A stretch of 64,000 nt of DNA from Streptomyces sp. VRA16 Mangrove soil. GTDB taxonomy: Bacteria; Actinomycetota; Actinomycetes; Streptomycetales; Streptomycetaceae. A program made the translations under genes and the position numbers. Below, in pieces: positions 38,502 through 47,473 of this stretch. The stretch is from contig NZ_JAFVLN010000004.1 of the NCBI RefSeq assembly GCF_017377775.1, forward strand, positions 525,642-589,641, read 5' to 3'. The first letter of the stretch is position 1; each line of letters begins with the position of its first letter. The notes beneath the pieces were generated by a model. It was not told where the DNA came from. It saw only the letters and a program-made list of their open reading frames with translations, and searched no databases.

Positions 38502-39368
38502 CCGGCGCAGGCCCAGCGCCCCGGAGCCCAGGGCGACCCCGGCGCCGACGAGCGCGCTGCCGACGCCCTGGGCTACGCCGTACGTCCCCGATCCGACCAG
38601 CGGCGCCGTGCAGGCGGCGGCGACCGGGATGAGGCCGGAGAACAACGTGGCGCGCTCGGCCCCGATCCGCTGCATGCCCTTGTACCAGCAGACGAAGCCG
38701 ATCACGGTGACGACGGCCGCCTGCCACGCCAGGGCGGCGGCCTCCGCACCGTCGGGGACGCGCAGCCAGGAGGCGCCGTCGACGGCCAGGCCCACTGCGG
38801 CGGACTCGACGGCCGCGATGCCGCACACGGTGCAGGACAACAGGCGCGGGCCGAGCGGCCGCAGCACGGGTACGGCCAGTACCGCGAAGCCCACCTCCCC
38901 GGCGAGTGCGCCCACCGAGAAGGCGATCCCCGCCGCGTCCGTGTGCCCCCAGCCCTGCACCGTGAAGGCTCCGACGGCGACGAGCGACGCGCCATGGAGC
39001 ACGGCCCGCCGGGGCCGCCGTCCGGACAGCAGCGGCACCAGGACGGCCACCACGACCGGTGCGCAGCCCACGAGGACGCCGGGCACCGCGGGTTCCGCCG
39101 AGCGTTCGGCGGCGAGCACCGCGAGGTTGAAACCGACCATGCCCACGGCGGCGAGGAGGGCGAGCCGCGCCCACTGGCGCGGGACGAGCCGACGCAGCGG
39201 GGCGAGCCGCAGTCCGGGCAGGAGCAGCAGGCAGGCGGCGCCGTAGCGCAGGAACTGGCCGCCCGCGTACGGGTAGTCGCCCAGGACGCTGTTGGCGGTG
39301 AAGGAGCCGCCCACCAGGACGCAGGCGAGGGCGGCGAACAGGGAGCCTCGAAGAGTCGCGACGTTCAT
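38217..39368 (-). CDS. EamA/DMT-family metabolite exporter with unusual antisense C-terminal extension
   Basis: Protein of 383 residues. Ten membrane helices in two EamA repeats fill the first about 285 residues (MNVATLRGSLFAALACVLVG ... GVGSALVGAGVALGSGALGL). Family members normally stop there. Here the frame has no stop and continues about 98 residues into the antisense of the hydrolase gene, giving a charged tail unlike any transporter. Start ATG 39368 is 7 bases after a TAGCGT box and seems leaderless. It is divergent from a MocR regulator that probably controls it. Confidence 0.75.
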   Translation of the reverse strand: MNVATLRGSLFAALACVLVGGSFTANSVLGDYPYAGGQFLRYGAACLLLLPGLRLAPLRRLVPRQWARLALLAAVGMVGFNLAVLAAERSAEPAVPGVLVGCAPVVVAVLVPLLSGRRPRRAVLHGASLVAVGAFTVQGWGHTDAAGIAFSVGALAGEVGFAVLAVPVLRPLGPRLLSCTVCGIAAVESAAVGLAVDGASWLRVPDGAEAAALAWQAAVVTVIGFVCWYKGMQRIGAERATLFSGLIPVAAACTAPLVGSGTYGVAQGVGSALVGAGVALGSGALGLRRSAARVQHDAGDERGVVAHRNVAAAGQPHEPRARQDLLGADPLTAHEQPVAGAPGDRHGDLGDVVTEEHVPARLQGLAEPARVAQRQRLGDHGLR

Positions 39369-39387
39369 GGCAACGACGCTAGGAGCG

Positions 39388-39414
39388 GAAGTGGTCCGGA
39401 ATGAGGGCCACTTC
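39388..39414. promoter_or_regulatory. Inverted repeat GAAGTGG-N13-CCACTTC between EamA and MocR genes
   Basis: GAAGTGG 39388-39394 and CCACTTC 39408-39414. It lies just upstream of the EamA -10 box (39376-39381) in the divergent control region. Candidate MocR operator. Confidence 0.5.
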
Positions 39415-39474
39415 ACGGGCTCTGTCCTGGACCAATCGGCGCACGACGGTCACGCCGCATTAGGGTCCACGGTC

Positions 39475-40926
39475 ATGACGACCGAGTTCTCTCCGCCGTC
39501 CGCGGCCTGGGAGTTGTTGCTGCCCGCGGCGGCCGCCCCGGCACGCGCGCGTGGCCGTTCGCTGCAGTCCGCGCTGCGGGACGCGGTGCGCTCGGGCCGC
39601 CTCGTGCCGGGCACCCGGCTGCCGTCGAGCCGGGATCTGGCGCGGGACCTCGGGGTGTCCCGGGGGCTGATCACCGAGGCGTACGAGCAGTTGACCGCGG
39701 AGGGGTATCTGCGCAGCGGCCGGGGCGCCGGGACCTGGGTCGGCGACGCGGTGCGGGGCGCGCCGCCCGGCACCCGTGATCTCGCCCCGCGCCCGTCCCC
39801 CGGGGTGCGGGCCGACTTCGTGCCGGGCACCCCCGATCTGTCGCTGTTCCCCCGGGCCGCCTGGGCGGCGGCCCAGCGCGACGTGCTGTCCGCCCTGCCG
39901 CACCAGGGGCTCGGCTACCCGGACCCGCGCGGGCTCCCCCGGCTCCGCACCGCCCTCGCCGAACTGCTCGCCCGGCGCCGGGGCGTGGTGACCGACCCCG
40001 AGCGGATCATCGTCTGCTCCGGGGTGACGCAGGCGGTGACGCTGCTCGGCTTCGTACTGCACGCGCGCGGGGAGCAGGGCGTCGGCGTGGAGGATCCCGG
40101 GAGCCCGCAGTACGAGGACCTGTTCGCGGCGGCGGGACCCGAGGCGGTACGTGTCGCCATGGATGCCGAGGGGCTCGAAATGAAGTCGCTGCGGGCCTCG
40201 GGCGTGCGGTCCGTGGTCACGACGCCGTCGCACCACTTCCCGTCCGGCATCGCATACTCGGCGGCGCGCAGGACCGACCTCCTGGACTGGGTGCGGGACG
40301 TGCGCGGTCTGATCGTCGAGGACGACTACGACGGCGACTTCCGCTACGACCGTGCCCCCGTGGGCGCGCTCCAGGGTCTCGATCCCGAACACGTCGCCTA
40401 CACGGGCTCGGTGAGCAAGTCGCTGGCGCCCGGTCTCCGGCTCGGCTGGATGGTGGTGCCCGACGCCCTGGCCGACGAGGTGGTGGAGCGCAAGCGCTAC
40501 ATGGACCTGGGCAATCCGGCGCTCGACCAGGCGACGCTCGCCCGGTTCGTCGAACGCGGCGACTACGACCGGCAGTTGCGCCGCTGCCAGCGCGCCTACA
40601 AGGAGCGGCGGGACGCCCTGGTCGCCGCGCTGCACAGGTACCTGCCCGGCACCGAGGTCTCGGGCATCGCGGCGGGCCTGCACGCCATCGCCACGCTTCC
40701 GGACACCTACGACCCCGCGAGCGGCCTCGTGGAGCGGTGTGCCGCCGCAGGTGTCGCGGTCCGCCCACTGGGCCACTACGGGCGCGCGCACGAGCGTGGT
40801 CACGGGGTGTCCCTGGTCCTCGGCTACGCCCATCTCTCCCCCGCCCGGATCACCGAGGGGGTACGGCTGCTCGCGGGCGCCGCTCAGGAGTTGGACCACG
40901 CGCGCGTGCAGAGCACGAGCCGGTAG
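39475..40926 (+). CDS. MocR-family regulator (GntR HTH fused to aminotransferase-like domain, PdxR type)
   Basis: Protein of 483 residues. GntR winged HTH at about 30-95 (LPSSRDLARDLGVSRGLITE). The fold-type-I aminotransferase-like domain has VEDPGSPQYEDLFAAAG, IVEDDYDGDFRYD (PLP Asp/Tyr region) and TGSVSKSLAPGLRLGW, with the Lys that binds PLP. MocR proteins sense PLP or an amino compound. Start ATG 39475 is 8 bases after TAGGGT (39461-39466), so the gene appears leaderless. Divergent from the EamA exporter, its likely target. The 3' end overlaps the VOC gene by 43 bases. Confidence 0.9.
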   Translation: MTTEFSPPSAAWELLLPAAAAPARARGRSLQSALRDAVRSGRLVPGTRLPSSRDLARDLGVSRGLITEAYEQLTAEGYLRSGRGAGTWVGDAVRGAPPGTRDLAPRPSPGVRADFVPGTPDLSLFPRAAWAAAQRDVLSALPHQGLGYPDPRGLPRLRTALAELLARRRGVVTDPERIIVCSGVTQAVTLLGFVLHARGEQGVGVEDPGSPQYEDLFAAAGPEAVRVAMDAEGLEMKSLRASGVRSVVTTPSHHFPSGIAYSAARRTDLLDWVRDVRGLIVEDDYDGDFRYDRAPVGALQGLDPEHVAYTGSVSKSLAPGLRLGWMVVPDALADEVVERKRYMDLGNPALDQATLARFVERGDYDRQLRRCQRAYKERRDALVAALHRYLPGTEVSGIAAGLHAIATLPDTYDPASGLVERCAAAGVAVRPLGHYGRAHERGHGVSLVLGYAHLSPARITEGVRLLAGAAQELDHARVQSTSR

Positions 40927-41300
40927 CCGTCGGGGTCCTCGACCGTGGCGCCCCACTCGTTCCAGTAGGGGTTGGGCGAGGTCACGCGCTTGCCGCCGTG
41001 CGCTTCGAGGCGCGCGAGCAGCTCGTCCGGGACGGGCCCGTCCAGATAGACGACGAGCAGGTCCTCCTCGGTGGGCCGGGGTGTCACCGGGGCCGCCTGC
41101 TCATGGACGAGTTCGAGGTGCCACGAGGCCTCCGGCCAGCCGAGCATCAGCAGATCGTGCTCCCCGGGCGCGTGCCCGCCCTCGGCCCGGTACACGACGC
41201 TCAGGCCGAGCCCGCGCGCCCAGAACTCCTCGGCGGCGGCCAGGTCGCGGGACGGGCGGGCGATGCGGAGGTGGGCGGTGGGCTGCGGCACTGCGGTCAT
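40884..41300 (-). CDS. VOC-superfamily (glyoxalase/bleomycin-resistance-like) protein
   Basis: Protein of 138 residues with two beta-alpha-beta-beta-beta modules. LRIARPSRDLAAAEEFWARG opens the first and WGATVEDPDGYRLVLCTR closes the second. Metal ligands are plausible at His (AHLRIARP, HLELVHE) and Glu. Function within the family cannot be given. Start ATG 41300 with AAGGGAAC upstream. Converges on and overlaps the MocR gene by 43 bases. Confidence 0.8.
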   Translation of the reverse strand: MTAVPQPTAHLRIARPSRDLAAAEEFWARGLGLSVVYRAEGGHAPGEHDLLMLGWPEASWHLELVHEQAAPVTPRPTEEDLLVVYLDGPVPDELLARLEAHGGKRVTSPNPYWNEWGATVEDPDGYRLVLCTRAWSNS

Positions 41301-41450
41301 CGGAGTTCCCTTCGTCGGTCAGGTGATGCCGACGGTAGGGCCCCTGCGATCTTGCCGGCATCGGCCGGTGGCCCGGTCCTGGACCGTCTCGCGACCTAGG
41401 TCGCGGGACGCGGCCGCGCGCGCCCGGTTCCCCTGACGGTGGGGGCAGTT

Positions 41451-41472
41451 GTTCACTTGGGGTTCGTGTGCG
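41451..41472 (+). promoter_or_regulatory. PHO-box-like direct repeat before phoD
   Basis: Two 11-base units, GTTCACTTGGG (41451-41461) and GTTCGTGTGCG (41462-41472). Streptomyces PhoP binds 11-bp direct repeats with a GTTCACC core. The first unit fits well, the second less so. It lies about 70 bases before the phoD start. Confidence 0.5.
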
Positions 41473-41540
41473 CGTCGTGGCGTCCCCGTAGGTGTGGCCA
41501 TGGCACCGCACCGCTGTCCCGACTGTCACTGGAGGCGCCC

Positions 41541-43124
41541 ATGTCGCACCGTCCGTCACGTCCCCTGCCCGGCCGTCGAGGAGTGCTGCGCGGCGCGCTC
41601 GCCGCGTCGGCGGGGCTCGCCCTGCCTGCGGTCGGCGGCGCGGCGGCGCCCGCGTTCGCCCTGTCGGGCCGGCCCGAGGCGGGCTGGGGAGTGCAGGCCG
41701 GCGATGTGACCGCGCACTCGGGCCTGATCTGGGTGCGTTCGGACCGGCCGGCCCGGATGATCGTGGAGACGTCGGCCACCGAGTCGTTCCGCAACCCGAC
41801 CAGATGGCGCGGGCCGCTGGTCGGTCCCGACACCGACTTCACCGGCACAACGCGGCTGCACGGGCTACCGCCCGGCGAACAGGTCCACTACCGCGTCCTG
41901 CTCGCCGACCCGGACGACCCGCGGCGCACCGGCGCTCCGGTGCCGGGCACCTTTCGCACCGCGCCCGTCCGGCGGCGCGACGGGGTGCGGTTCCTGTGGT
42001 CCGGTGACATCGCGGGCCAGGGCTGGGGCATCAACCCCGACCGCGGCGGCTACCGGGTCTACCAGGACATGCTCGCCCTGGACCCGGACTTCTTCGTGTG
42101 CAGCGGCGACAACATCTACGCGGACGGCCCGATCCTGCCGAGCGTGACGCTGCCCGACGGGCGGGTGTGGCGCAATGTGACCACCGAGGAGAAGTCGAAG
42201 GTCGCCGAGACGCTGGCCGAGTTCCGCGGCGCGTTCCGCTACAACCTGCTCGACGAGAACCTGCGTCGCTTCAACGCCCAGGTCCCCACCATCACCCAGT
42301 GGGACGACCACGAGGTGCACAACAACTGGTACCCGGGCCAGATCCTCAGCGACGCCCGCTACACGGAGAAGAACGTGGACGTGCTGTCGGCGCGCTCCCT
42401 GCGCGCGTTCAGCGAGTACTTCCCCGTGTCGACGCTGCCGCCGGGTGACGCGGAGGGCCGCGTGTACCGGGTGCTGCGGCACGGCCCGCTGCTCGACGTG
42501 TTCGTCCTCGACATGCGCACGTACCGCAACGCCAACTCGCCGGACCGGCAGCCCGACGACACCACGGGCATCCTCGGCGCCGAGCAACTCGCCTGGCTCA
42601 AGAGGGAGTTGTCGCGTTCGCGAGCCACCTGGAAGGTGATCGCCTCCGACATGCCGCTGGGTCTGGTCGTGACGGACGGGGCGACGAACTTCGAGGCCGT
42701 CGCGCAGAACGACCCGGGTGCGCCGCTCGGCCGCGAGCTGCAGATCGCCGAGCTGCTGCGGCACATCAAGCACCAGCGGATCACGGGCACGCTGTGGCTG
42801 ACGGCGGACGTGCACTACACGTCGGCGCAGCACTACGAGCCGTCGAAGGCCGCGTTCCAGGACTTCGAGCCGTTCTGGGAGTTCGTGTCGGGCCCGCTGG
42901 CCGCGGGCGGTTTCCAGGCGACGAAGCTGGACGGCACGTTCGGCCCGCGGCAGGCGTTCATCAAGGCACCGGACCGGGCGAACACCTCCCCGATGGAGAC
43001 ATCGCCGTACTTCGGCGAGGTCGACATCGACGGCGACAGCGGCGAGCTGACGGTGCGCTTGCGCCAGGAGGGCGGGGACGTTCTCTTCGCGCAGACGCTG
43101 CAGCCGGGGCGGGTCGGGCAGTGA
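41541..43124 (+). CDS. phoD: Tat-exported alkaline phosphatase PhoD
   Basis: Protein of 527 residues. A twin-arginine signal (GRRGVLRGALAASAGLALP, cleaved near AFA at about residue 40) precedes a PhoD N-terminal fibronectin-like domain (about 45-140) and the metallophosphatase domain (about 150-510) with LWSGDIAGQGWG, CSGDNIYADGP, QWDDHEVHNNW and LWLTADVHYTSA supplying Fe/Ca ligands. It frees phosphate from mono- and diesters outside the cell. Start ATG 41541 follows GGAGGCGCCC. A PHO-box-like repeat upstream fits phosphate-starvation control. Confidence 0.95.
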   Translation: MSHRPSRPLPGRRGVLRGALAASAGLALPAVGGAAAPAFALSGRPEAGWGVQAGDVTAHSGLIWVRSDRPARMIVETSATESFRNPTRWRGPLVGPDTDFTGTTRLHGLPPGEQVHYRVLLADPDDPRRTGAPVPGTFRTAPVRRRDGVRFLWSGDIAGQGWGINPDRGGYRVYQDMLALDPDFFVCSGDNIYADGPILPSVTLPDGRVWRNVTTEEKSKVAETLAEFRGAFRYNLLDENLRRFNAQVPTITQWDDHEVHNNWYPGQILSDARYTEKNVDVLSARSLRAFSEYFPVSTLPPGDAEGRVYRVLRHGPLLDVFVLDMRTYRNANSPDRQPDDTTGILGAEQLAWLKRELSRSRATWKVIASDMPLGLVVTDGATNFEAVAQNDPGAPLGRELQIAELLRHIKHQRITGTLWLTADVHYTSAQHYEPSKAAFQDFEPFWEFVSGPLAAGGFQATKLDGTFGPRQAFIKAPDRANTSPMETSPYFGEVDIDGDSGELTVRLRQEGGDVLFAQTLQPGRVGQ

Positions 43125-43134
43125 CGGGGTGGGC

Positions 43135-43196
43135 GGGCGCGGAGAACGGCCGACCGGGCCGGGCGCGGAGGACAGCCGCCCGGACCGGGCGCGGAG
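43135..43196. repeat. Three copies of a 26-bp repeat starting GGGCGCGGAG
   Basis: GGGCGCGGAG at 43135-43144, 43161-43170 and 43187-43196, exactly 26 bases apart, with similar bases between. It lies between phoD and the SWIM gene. Confidence 0.65.
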
Positions 43197-43299
43197 AGTG
43201 ACCGTTCCCGACCCGCCCACGCCGTCCGCCAACTCCCACTGAAACGGCCGTAGTCGCAGGTCAGGGCCGATTGTCAGTGGTCGCCTCTACGGTTTTCCC

Positions 43300-44703
43300 A
43301 TGACGCGATCAACACAGGCCGTGACCTATCGTCGACCCTCCGCGCTGGAGTCCGCCGCGGGCGCCCGGCAGTTGGGACTGGAGACCTCGCGGGGTGCCAC
43401 CCCCGCCGGCCCCCGGGACCATCCGCAGTTCTTCGCCGGGTTCCTGACGGCGCCCCAGGTGGCGTCGGCGGGACTGCTCGCGGTGGCGGACGTGGCGGCG
43501 GCCCGCTACTACCAGCCGCAACTGCGGGCCTCGCTCGACCCGGTCGTGACGGGCAGCGACGATCGGCTGCGGTTCGAGTCGTTCTCCGGCTGCGGGGGTG
43601 TGTATGCGCGCCTGGACGTCCTGGCGGAAGGTCTCGACGGCGACGACATACGGCACGGCACGACGAATGTCGACGTCAACAACCCGCTGCGGCAGGCCCT
43701 TTCACGGATCGGATCCGACGACCCGCTGCATCTTCGGGTGGGCCCCGACGCCCTGGCCGTGACGACGCTCGACGGTCCTGTGGTGGAGAAGAAGGTGCCC
43801 CTGCCGGACCGCTGGCTGCGCGGCTTCGCCGAGGCACAGGTGATCGCGGCCGGTTTCGAGCTGCGCGCCGAGCTGACGGCGGCGGAGGCGGTGCGGTTCC
43901 TGCGGTCGCTGCCGCGCTCGGCGGGGCGCGGGGCGCGTTGGGTGGTGCCCGCGGGCCGCTCCCTGCGGCCGACGACGCGCGCGGTGCCCGGCGCCGTGTG
44001 TCTGCCGGGTCCCGAGCGGCTCGTCGCTCTGCAGCGGGTGTTGCGGCACGCGACGGCGCTGCGGGTGTACGGCCCGTCCGTCGGCTCGGGTGCGGCGGTG
44101 GCCGGCGCGTGGGAGGCGGTGCTGCCCGGGATGCGGCTCACGCTGACCCTCTCTCCGGACGCCGCGCGCGGATTCTCCGGCGAGGGCGGCGTACTGGAGG
44201 CACTGGCCACGGACCAGGCCGCCGAGGACGCCGAGTTGATCTCCGTGCTGCTCGCGTGGGAGCCGCGCATCGATCTCGCCGATCTGGCCGCGTCGTCGGG
44301 GCTGCCGGTGGACCGGGTGCGGGCTGCCCTGGTCCGGCTCGGCACGTCGGGGCGGGTCGGGTACGACACGGCGGAAGCGGCGTACTTCCACCGTGAACTG
44401 CCCTACGACGCGAGCCGGGTGGAGCGGCACAATCCACGGCTGCGGGACGCCCGGGCCCTCGTCGCGGCGGGAGCGGTGGCGCTGGACGGGGAGCTGAGCA
44501 CGGTCACGGCGGAGGACGGTCATGTGCACCGGGTCCGTGAGGACGGGGGGAAGTCGAGTTGTACGTGCGTGTGGTGGGCCAGGTATCGAGGTGGGCGCGG
44601 GCCCTGCAAGCACGCGCTCGCGGTGCGGATGGCGCGCCGCGGCCAGGCCGTTCCGGGCGCGGGGAGCACCGTGGCGGCGACGGTCGTGGAGGGCGCGCGA
44701 TGA
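43300..44703 (+). CDS. SWIM zinc-finger domain protein
   Basis: Protein of 467 residues. The SWIM motif near the C-terminus, SCTCVWWARYRGGRGPCKHA, provides Cys-x-Cys-x(n)-Cys-x-His Zn ligands. The first 380 residues are an uncharacterised alpha/beta region found with bacterial SWIM proteins; LADLAASSGLPVDRVRAALV may be an HTH. Start ATG 43300 is 6 bases after TACGGT, so it seems leaderless. Its TGA overlaps the next ATG (ATGA, 44700-44703), so it is coupled to the large helical-repeat protein. Function unknown; SWIM domains bind DNA or protein. Confidence 0.85.
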   Translation: MTRSTQAVTYRRPSALESAAGARQLGLETSRGATPAGPRDHPQFFAGFLTAPQVASAGLLAVADVAAARYYQPQLRASLDPVVTGSDDRLRFESFSGCGGVYARLDVLAEGLDGDDIRHGTTNVDVNNPLRQALSRIGSDDPLHLRVGPDALAVTTLDGPVVEKKVPLPDRWLRGFAEAQVIAAGFELRAELTAAEAVRFLRSLPRSAGRGARWVVPAGRSLRPTTRAVPGAVCLPGPERLVALQRVLRHATALRVYGPSVGSGAAVAGAWEAVLPGMRLTLTLSPDAARGFSGEGGVLEALATDQAAEDAELISVLLAWEPRIDLADLAASSGLPVDRVRAALVRLGTSGRVGYDTAEAAYFHRELPYDASRVERHNPRLRDARALVAAGAVALDGELSTVTAEDGHVHRVREDGGKSSCTCVWWARYRGGRGPCKHALAVRMARRGQAVPGAGSTVAATVVEGAR

Positions 44704-47336
44704 GCGACGGGACGACGCTGGTGCAGTGGGTGCGCAAGGGTGATCCGGACCAGGTGGCACAGCTGCTCGGCGGGATGACGGACGCGGAGCGCCGTGCCTG
44801 CGTTCCGGCGCTGAAGGACCTGCGCAAGGAACTGCGCGTGGAGCCGTGGGGCCGTCCGGCGCGGGCCGCCTATCCGGCCCTGCGCGTGGCCGGGGCGGCC
44901 TGCCACACCGGTGCGGCGGCGGCAGCGGCGTGGATCGGGGCGGCCGACTGGAGGTGGTCGGGGCAGGCCGTGCCGGAGTTGCTGCGCGTGCTCGGCGACC
45001 GCGAGAAGGAGTGGCAGGCCGATGTGGCGCACCGCCTCGCCGCGCTGCCGCTGTCGCGTGGTGTGTCGTTCGAGGTGGTCTCGGGCCTGGTCGCGCTGTC
45101 CGGCTGCCCGGTGCCGACGACGGAGGCGTACGTCGTCGGCTGGGTGGATCACGTCAACGGGGAGGTCAGGGGCCGCCGTTCGCTGGCCGACCGGTTGCGC
45201 GCCGAGCCTCATCTGGCGGCGCTGACGGCGGCGCTGTTCGAGACGGATGACATCGGTGGTCGTCTGGACTGGTTCGAGGCGGACAGCCCGGTGAGCTGGT
45301 CGCACGGTCTGGCCACGTTGACGGCCGAAGGCGTGCTGGAGCGCAAGGTCGTCGTCGACGGCTGTGTCGCCCGGCTGGTGCGCGGCGGGCGACCGTCGGA
45401 CCTGCGGTTGTTCCTGAAGGTGCTGGATCGGTTGGCGCTGAGCCGCGACGAGGAGCGGGAGCGGCTCGCCGACTGGGCTGCGCTGTGCGCGGACGGGGCG
45501 GGGCCGGTCGCCGGGTACGCGCAGAAGGTGCTCGGCGCCCTGGCGCTGGACGGCGACGTGCCGGTCCGCTCGCTCGCCGAAGTGTCGGTGGCGGTGCTGT
45601 TCCGGCCGGAGAAGAAGCTGGTGCGGGCGCAGTTGGTGCTGCTCGACAAGGTCCTCAGGAAGGGCACCCCGCAGGGAGCGGCACCGGTGGCCGACGAGGT
45701 GCTGCCGGCCGTGGGCGAGGCGTTCGGGCACGCGGACACGGAGGTGCAGGAGCGGGCCCTGAAGGTGGTGGCCCGGCACCTCGCGGGGGCCGGCTCGGCG
45801 GCCAGGGAGCAACTGGTGCTCGCGGCGCAGCAGTTGAGTGCCGGCCCACGGTCGCGGGCCGAGGAGGTGCTCGGGGTGCGTCTCGCCGTGGACGGGCCGT
45901 ACCAGGAGGTGCTGCCACCCGCCGCGGAGCCGTTCCGTCTCTGCCCGGCGCCCGACTCGGCCGCGGAGGTGGCCGAGGAGGTGGGCGCACTGCTCTCCTC
46001 CGGCGGGGACACGGCGGCGCTGGAGCGGACGCTGGACGGTCTGATGCGCCATGCGTACCGGGACCGGGCGGCGTTGAAGGAGGCGTTGCAGCCGGTGGTG
46101 GCGCGCCGCTGGTGGTACGGCACGGACCGGCCGGACCACACCCAGACGTATTTCCGTGACGCCACGCACGGCCTGGAGGTCGTCGCGGCGACGGTGGTGG
46201 AGAGCGTGCGGACGGACGTGCTGCACAGGGCCGTCACTCATGGCGCCCACGAGAGCCGGAGCCCGGCGGACGGCACGCTGCGCCGGTGCCACGACGCCCG
46301 GTTGTGGGAGGCGGCGTATCGCATCCGCACCGAGCCGGTGCCGTTCCTGCTGGCCACGCCGACGTGGAGCACGGGGTTCATCGAGCCGGCCGAGCTGGTG
46401 GCGCGGCTCGCGGCCTACCGCGCGGCGAAGGTACGAGCGGGCGAAGCCGACTTCGCCCAGGCGCTGCTGCGGGTGGACCGCGGCGACGGGCTGACAGCGC
46501 GAGCGGCGCGGGACGCGGCGGCGCTCGGGACGCCGGAGGGCGAGCGGCTCGCCGAGTGGCTCCGTTCACCGGCGCCCGCGCAGCCGGTGGTGACGTTGGG
46601 CGACGAGAGCGGTCATCTGCTCGTCGGCATGGGGGAACAGGCCGATCTGCAGAGCGCGTTGCCCGACCCGTTCCGGCGGCTGGGCAGACCGTTGTCGCTC
46701 CCGGATGCGTGGGGGCCGTACTGGTACTTCGAGGCGGACACCGTGCAGCAGCGGTCCCATTACCTCTCGATGCTCCCCGGACGGCGCGAGAGCGTGGCGG
46801 CGCGGCTGCTGCGGGAGCTGTCGCACTGCGCGGTGCACGACGTTCGGGGCGCGGCCGGTTATCTGCCGCTGCTCGCGGAGGCGGAGGGGCCGGCGGGGCA
46901 GGCCGTGCATCTCTCGGTGGCGTACGGACTCGCGGCACGCCATCCGGAGGACCGGCTCGCGGCGGTGGACGCGTTGCTGATCCTCGCCGGCCGCCGGCAG
47001 CTCGACGCTCCTCTGCTGGGCTCGCTGCTGGCGCGGGGCTGGGAAGCGGCCGACGTCAAGGCCACGCGACTGGCCGATGCGTTCGGGACGGCCGCGGGGA
47101 CCGGGGCGTTCACCACGGTGTCGGCGGTGCTCCGCGGGCTGCTGCCGACGCTCCTCGCGAGCAAGGAGAGTCCGGTCGCGCTGCGGGGACTGGCCGATCT
47201 GCTCGCCCTGGCGGCGGACTGCGCGGAGCGGACCGGCGAGCGCGGGACGATACCCGGCCTCGCCGAGGTCGCCGCGCGAAAGGGCTCGTCCCGGCTGGTG
47301 GCGCAGGCGAGACGACTGCACACGGCGATCGGCTGA
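44700..47336 (+). CDS. Large helical-repeat protein, DUF6493-like, partner of the SWIM protein
   Basis: Protein of 878 residues, almost wholly alpha-helical with Ala/Leu-rich HEAT-like repeats (for example VQERALKVVARHLAGAGSAA and LSVAYGLAARHPEDRLAAVD). It shows no signal peptide, membrane helix or catalytic motif. WRWSGQAVPELLRVLGDREK and HARDVRG-like HDVRGAAGYLPLLAEAE recall DUF6493 proteins that co-occur with SWIM proteins in Streptomyces. Coupled to the SWIM gene by an ATGA overlap, so the two probably form a complex. The family assignment is from memory and moderate. Confidence 0.7.
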   Translation: MSDGTTLVQWVRKGDPDQVAQLLGGMTDAERRACVPALKDLRKELRVEPWGRPARAAYPALRVAGAACHTGAAAAAAWIGAADWRWSGQAVPELLRVLGDREKEWQADVAHRLAALPLSRGVSFEVVSGLVALSGCPVPTTEAYVVGWVDHVNGEVRGRRSLADRLRAEPHLAALTAALFETDDIGGRLDWFEADSPVSWSHGLATLTAEGVLERKVVVDGCVARLVRGGRPSDLRLFLKVLDRLALSRDEERERLADWAALCADGAGPVAGYAQKVLGALALDGDVPVRSLAEVSVAVLFRPEKKLVRAQLVLLDKVLRKGTPQGAAPVADEVLPAVGEAFGHADTEVQERALKVVARHLAGAGSAAREQLVLAAQQLSAGPRSRAEEVLGVRLAVDGPYQEVLPPAAEPFRLCPAPDSAAEVAEEVGALLSSGGDTAALERTLDGLMRHAYRDRAALKEALQPVVARRWWYGTDRPDHTQTYFRDATHGLEVVAATVVESVRTDVLHRAVTHGAHESRSPADGTLRRCHDARLWEAAYRIRTEPVPFLLATPTWSTGFIEPAELVARLAAYRAAKVRAGEADFAQALLRVDRGDGLTARAARDAAALGTPEGERLAEWLRSPAPAQPVVTLGDESGHLLVGMGEQADLQSALPDPFRRLGRPLSLPDAWGPYWYFEADTVQQRSHYLSMLPGRRESVAARLLRELSHCAVHDVRGAAGYLPLLAEAEGPAGQAVHLSVAYGLAARHPEDRLAAVDALLILAGRRQLDAPLLGSLLARGWEAADVKATRLADAFGTAAGTGAFTTVSAVLRGLLPTLLASKESPVALRGLADLLALAADCAERTGERGTIPGLAEVAARKGSSRLVAQARRLHTAIG

Positions 47337-47337
47337 G

Positions 47338-47359
47338 GCGTCCGGCGGCCGCCGGACGC
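47338..47359. terminator. 22-base perfect palindrome after the SWIM operon
   Basis: GCGTCCGGCGG followed directly by CCGCCGGACGC, one base after the stop codon. Could end transcription although it has no loop bases. Confidence 0.45.
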
Positions 47360-47473
47360 GGACCGGGGAAGGCCGCGGGATGCACGTGCCGCGCAAAACA
47401 GCCATAAGCGCTCTTTACCCATCGGTCACAAACCGTTCGTGATCACGCAACACCGTTCCTTCACAGTGGCTGC

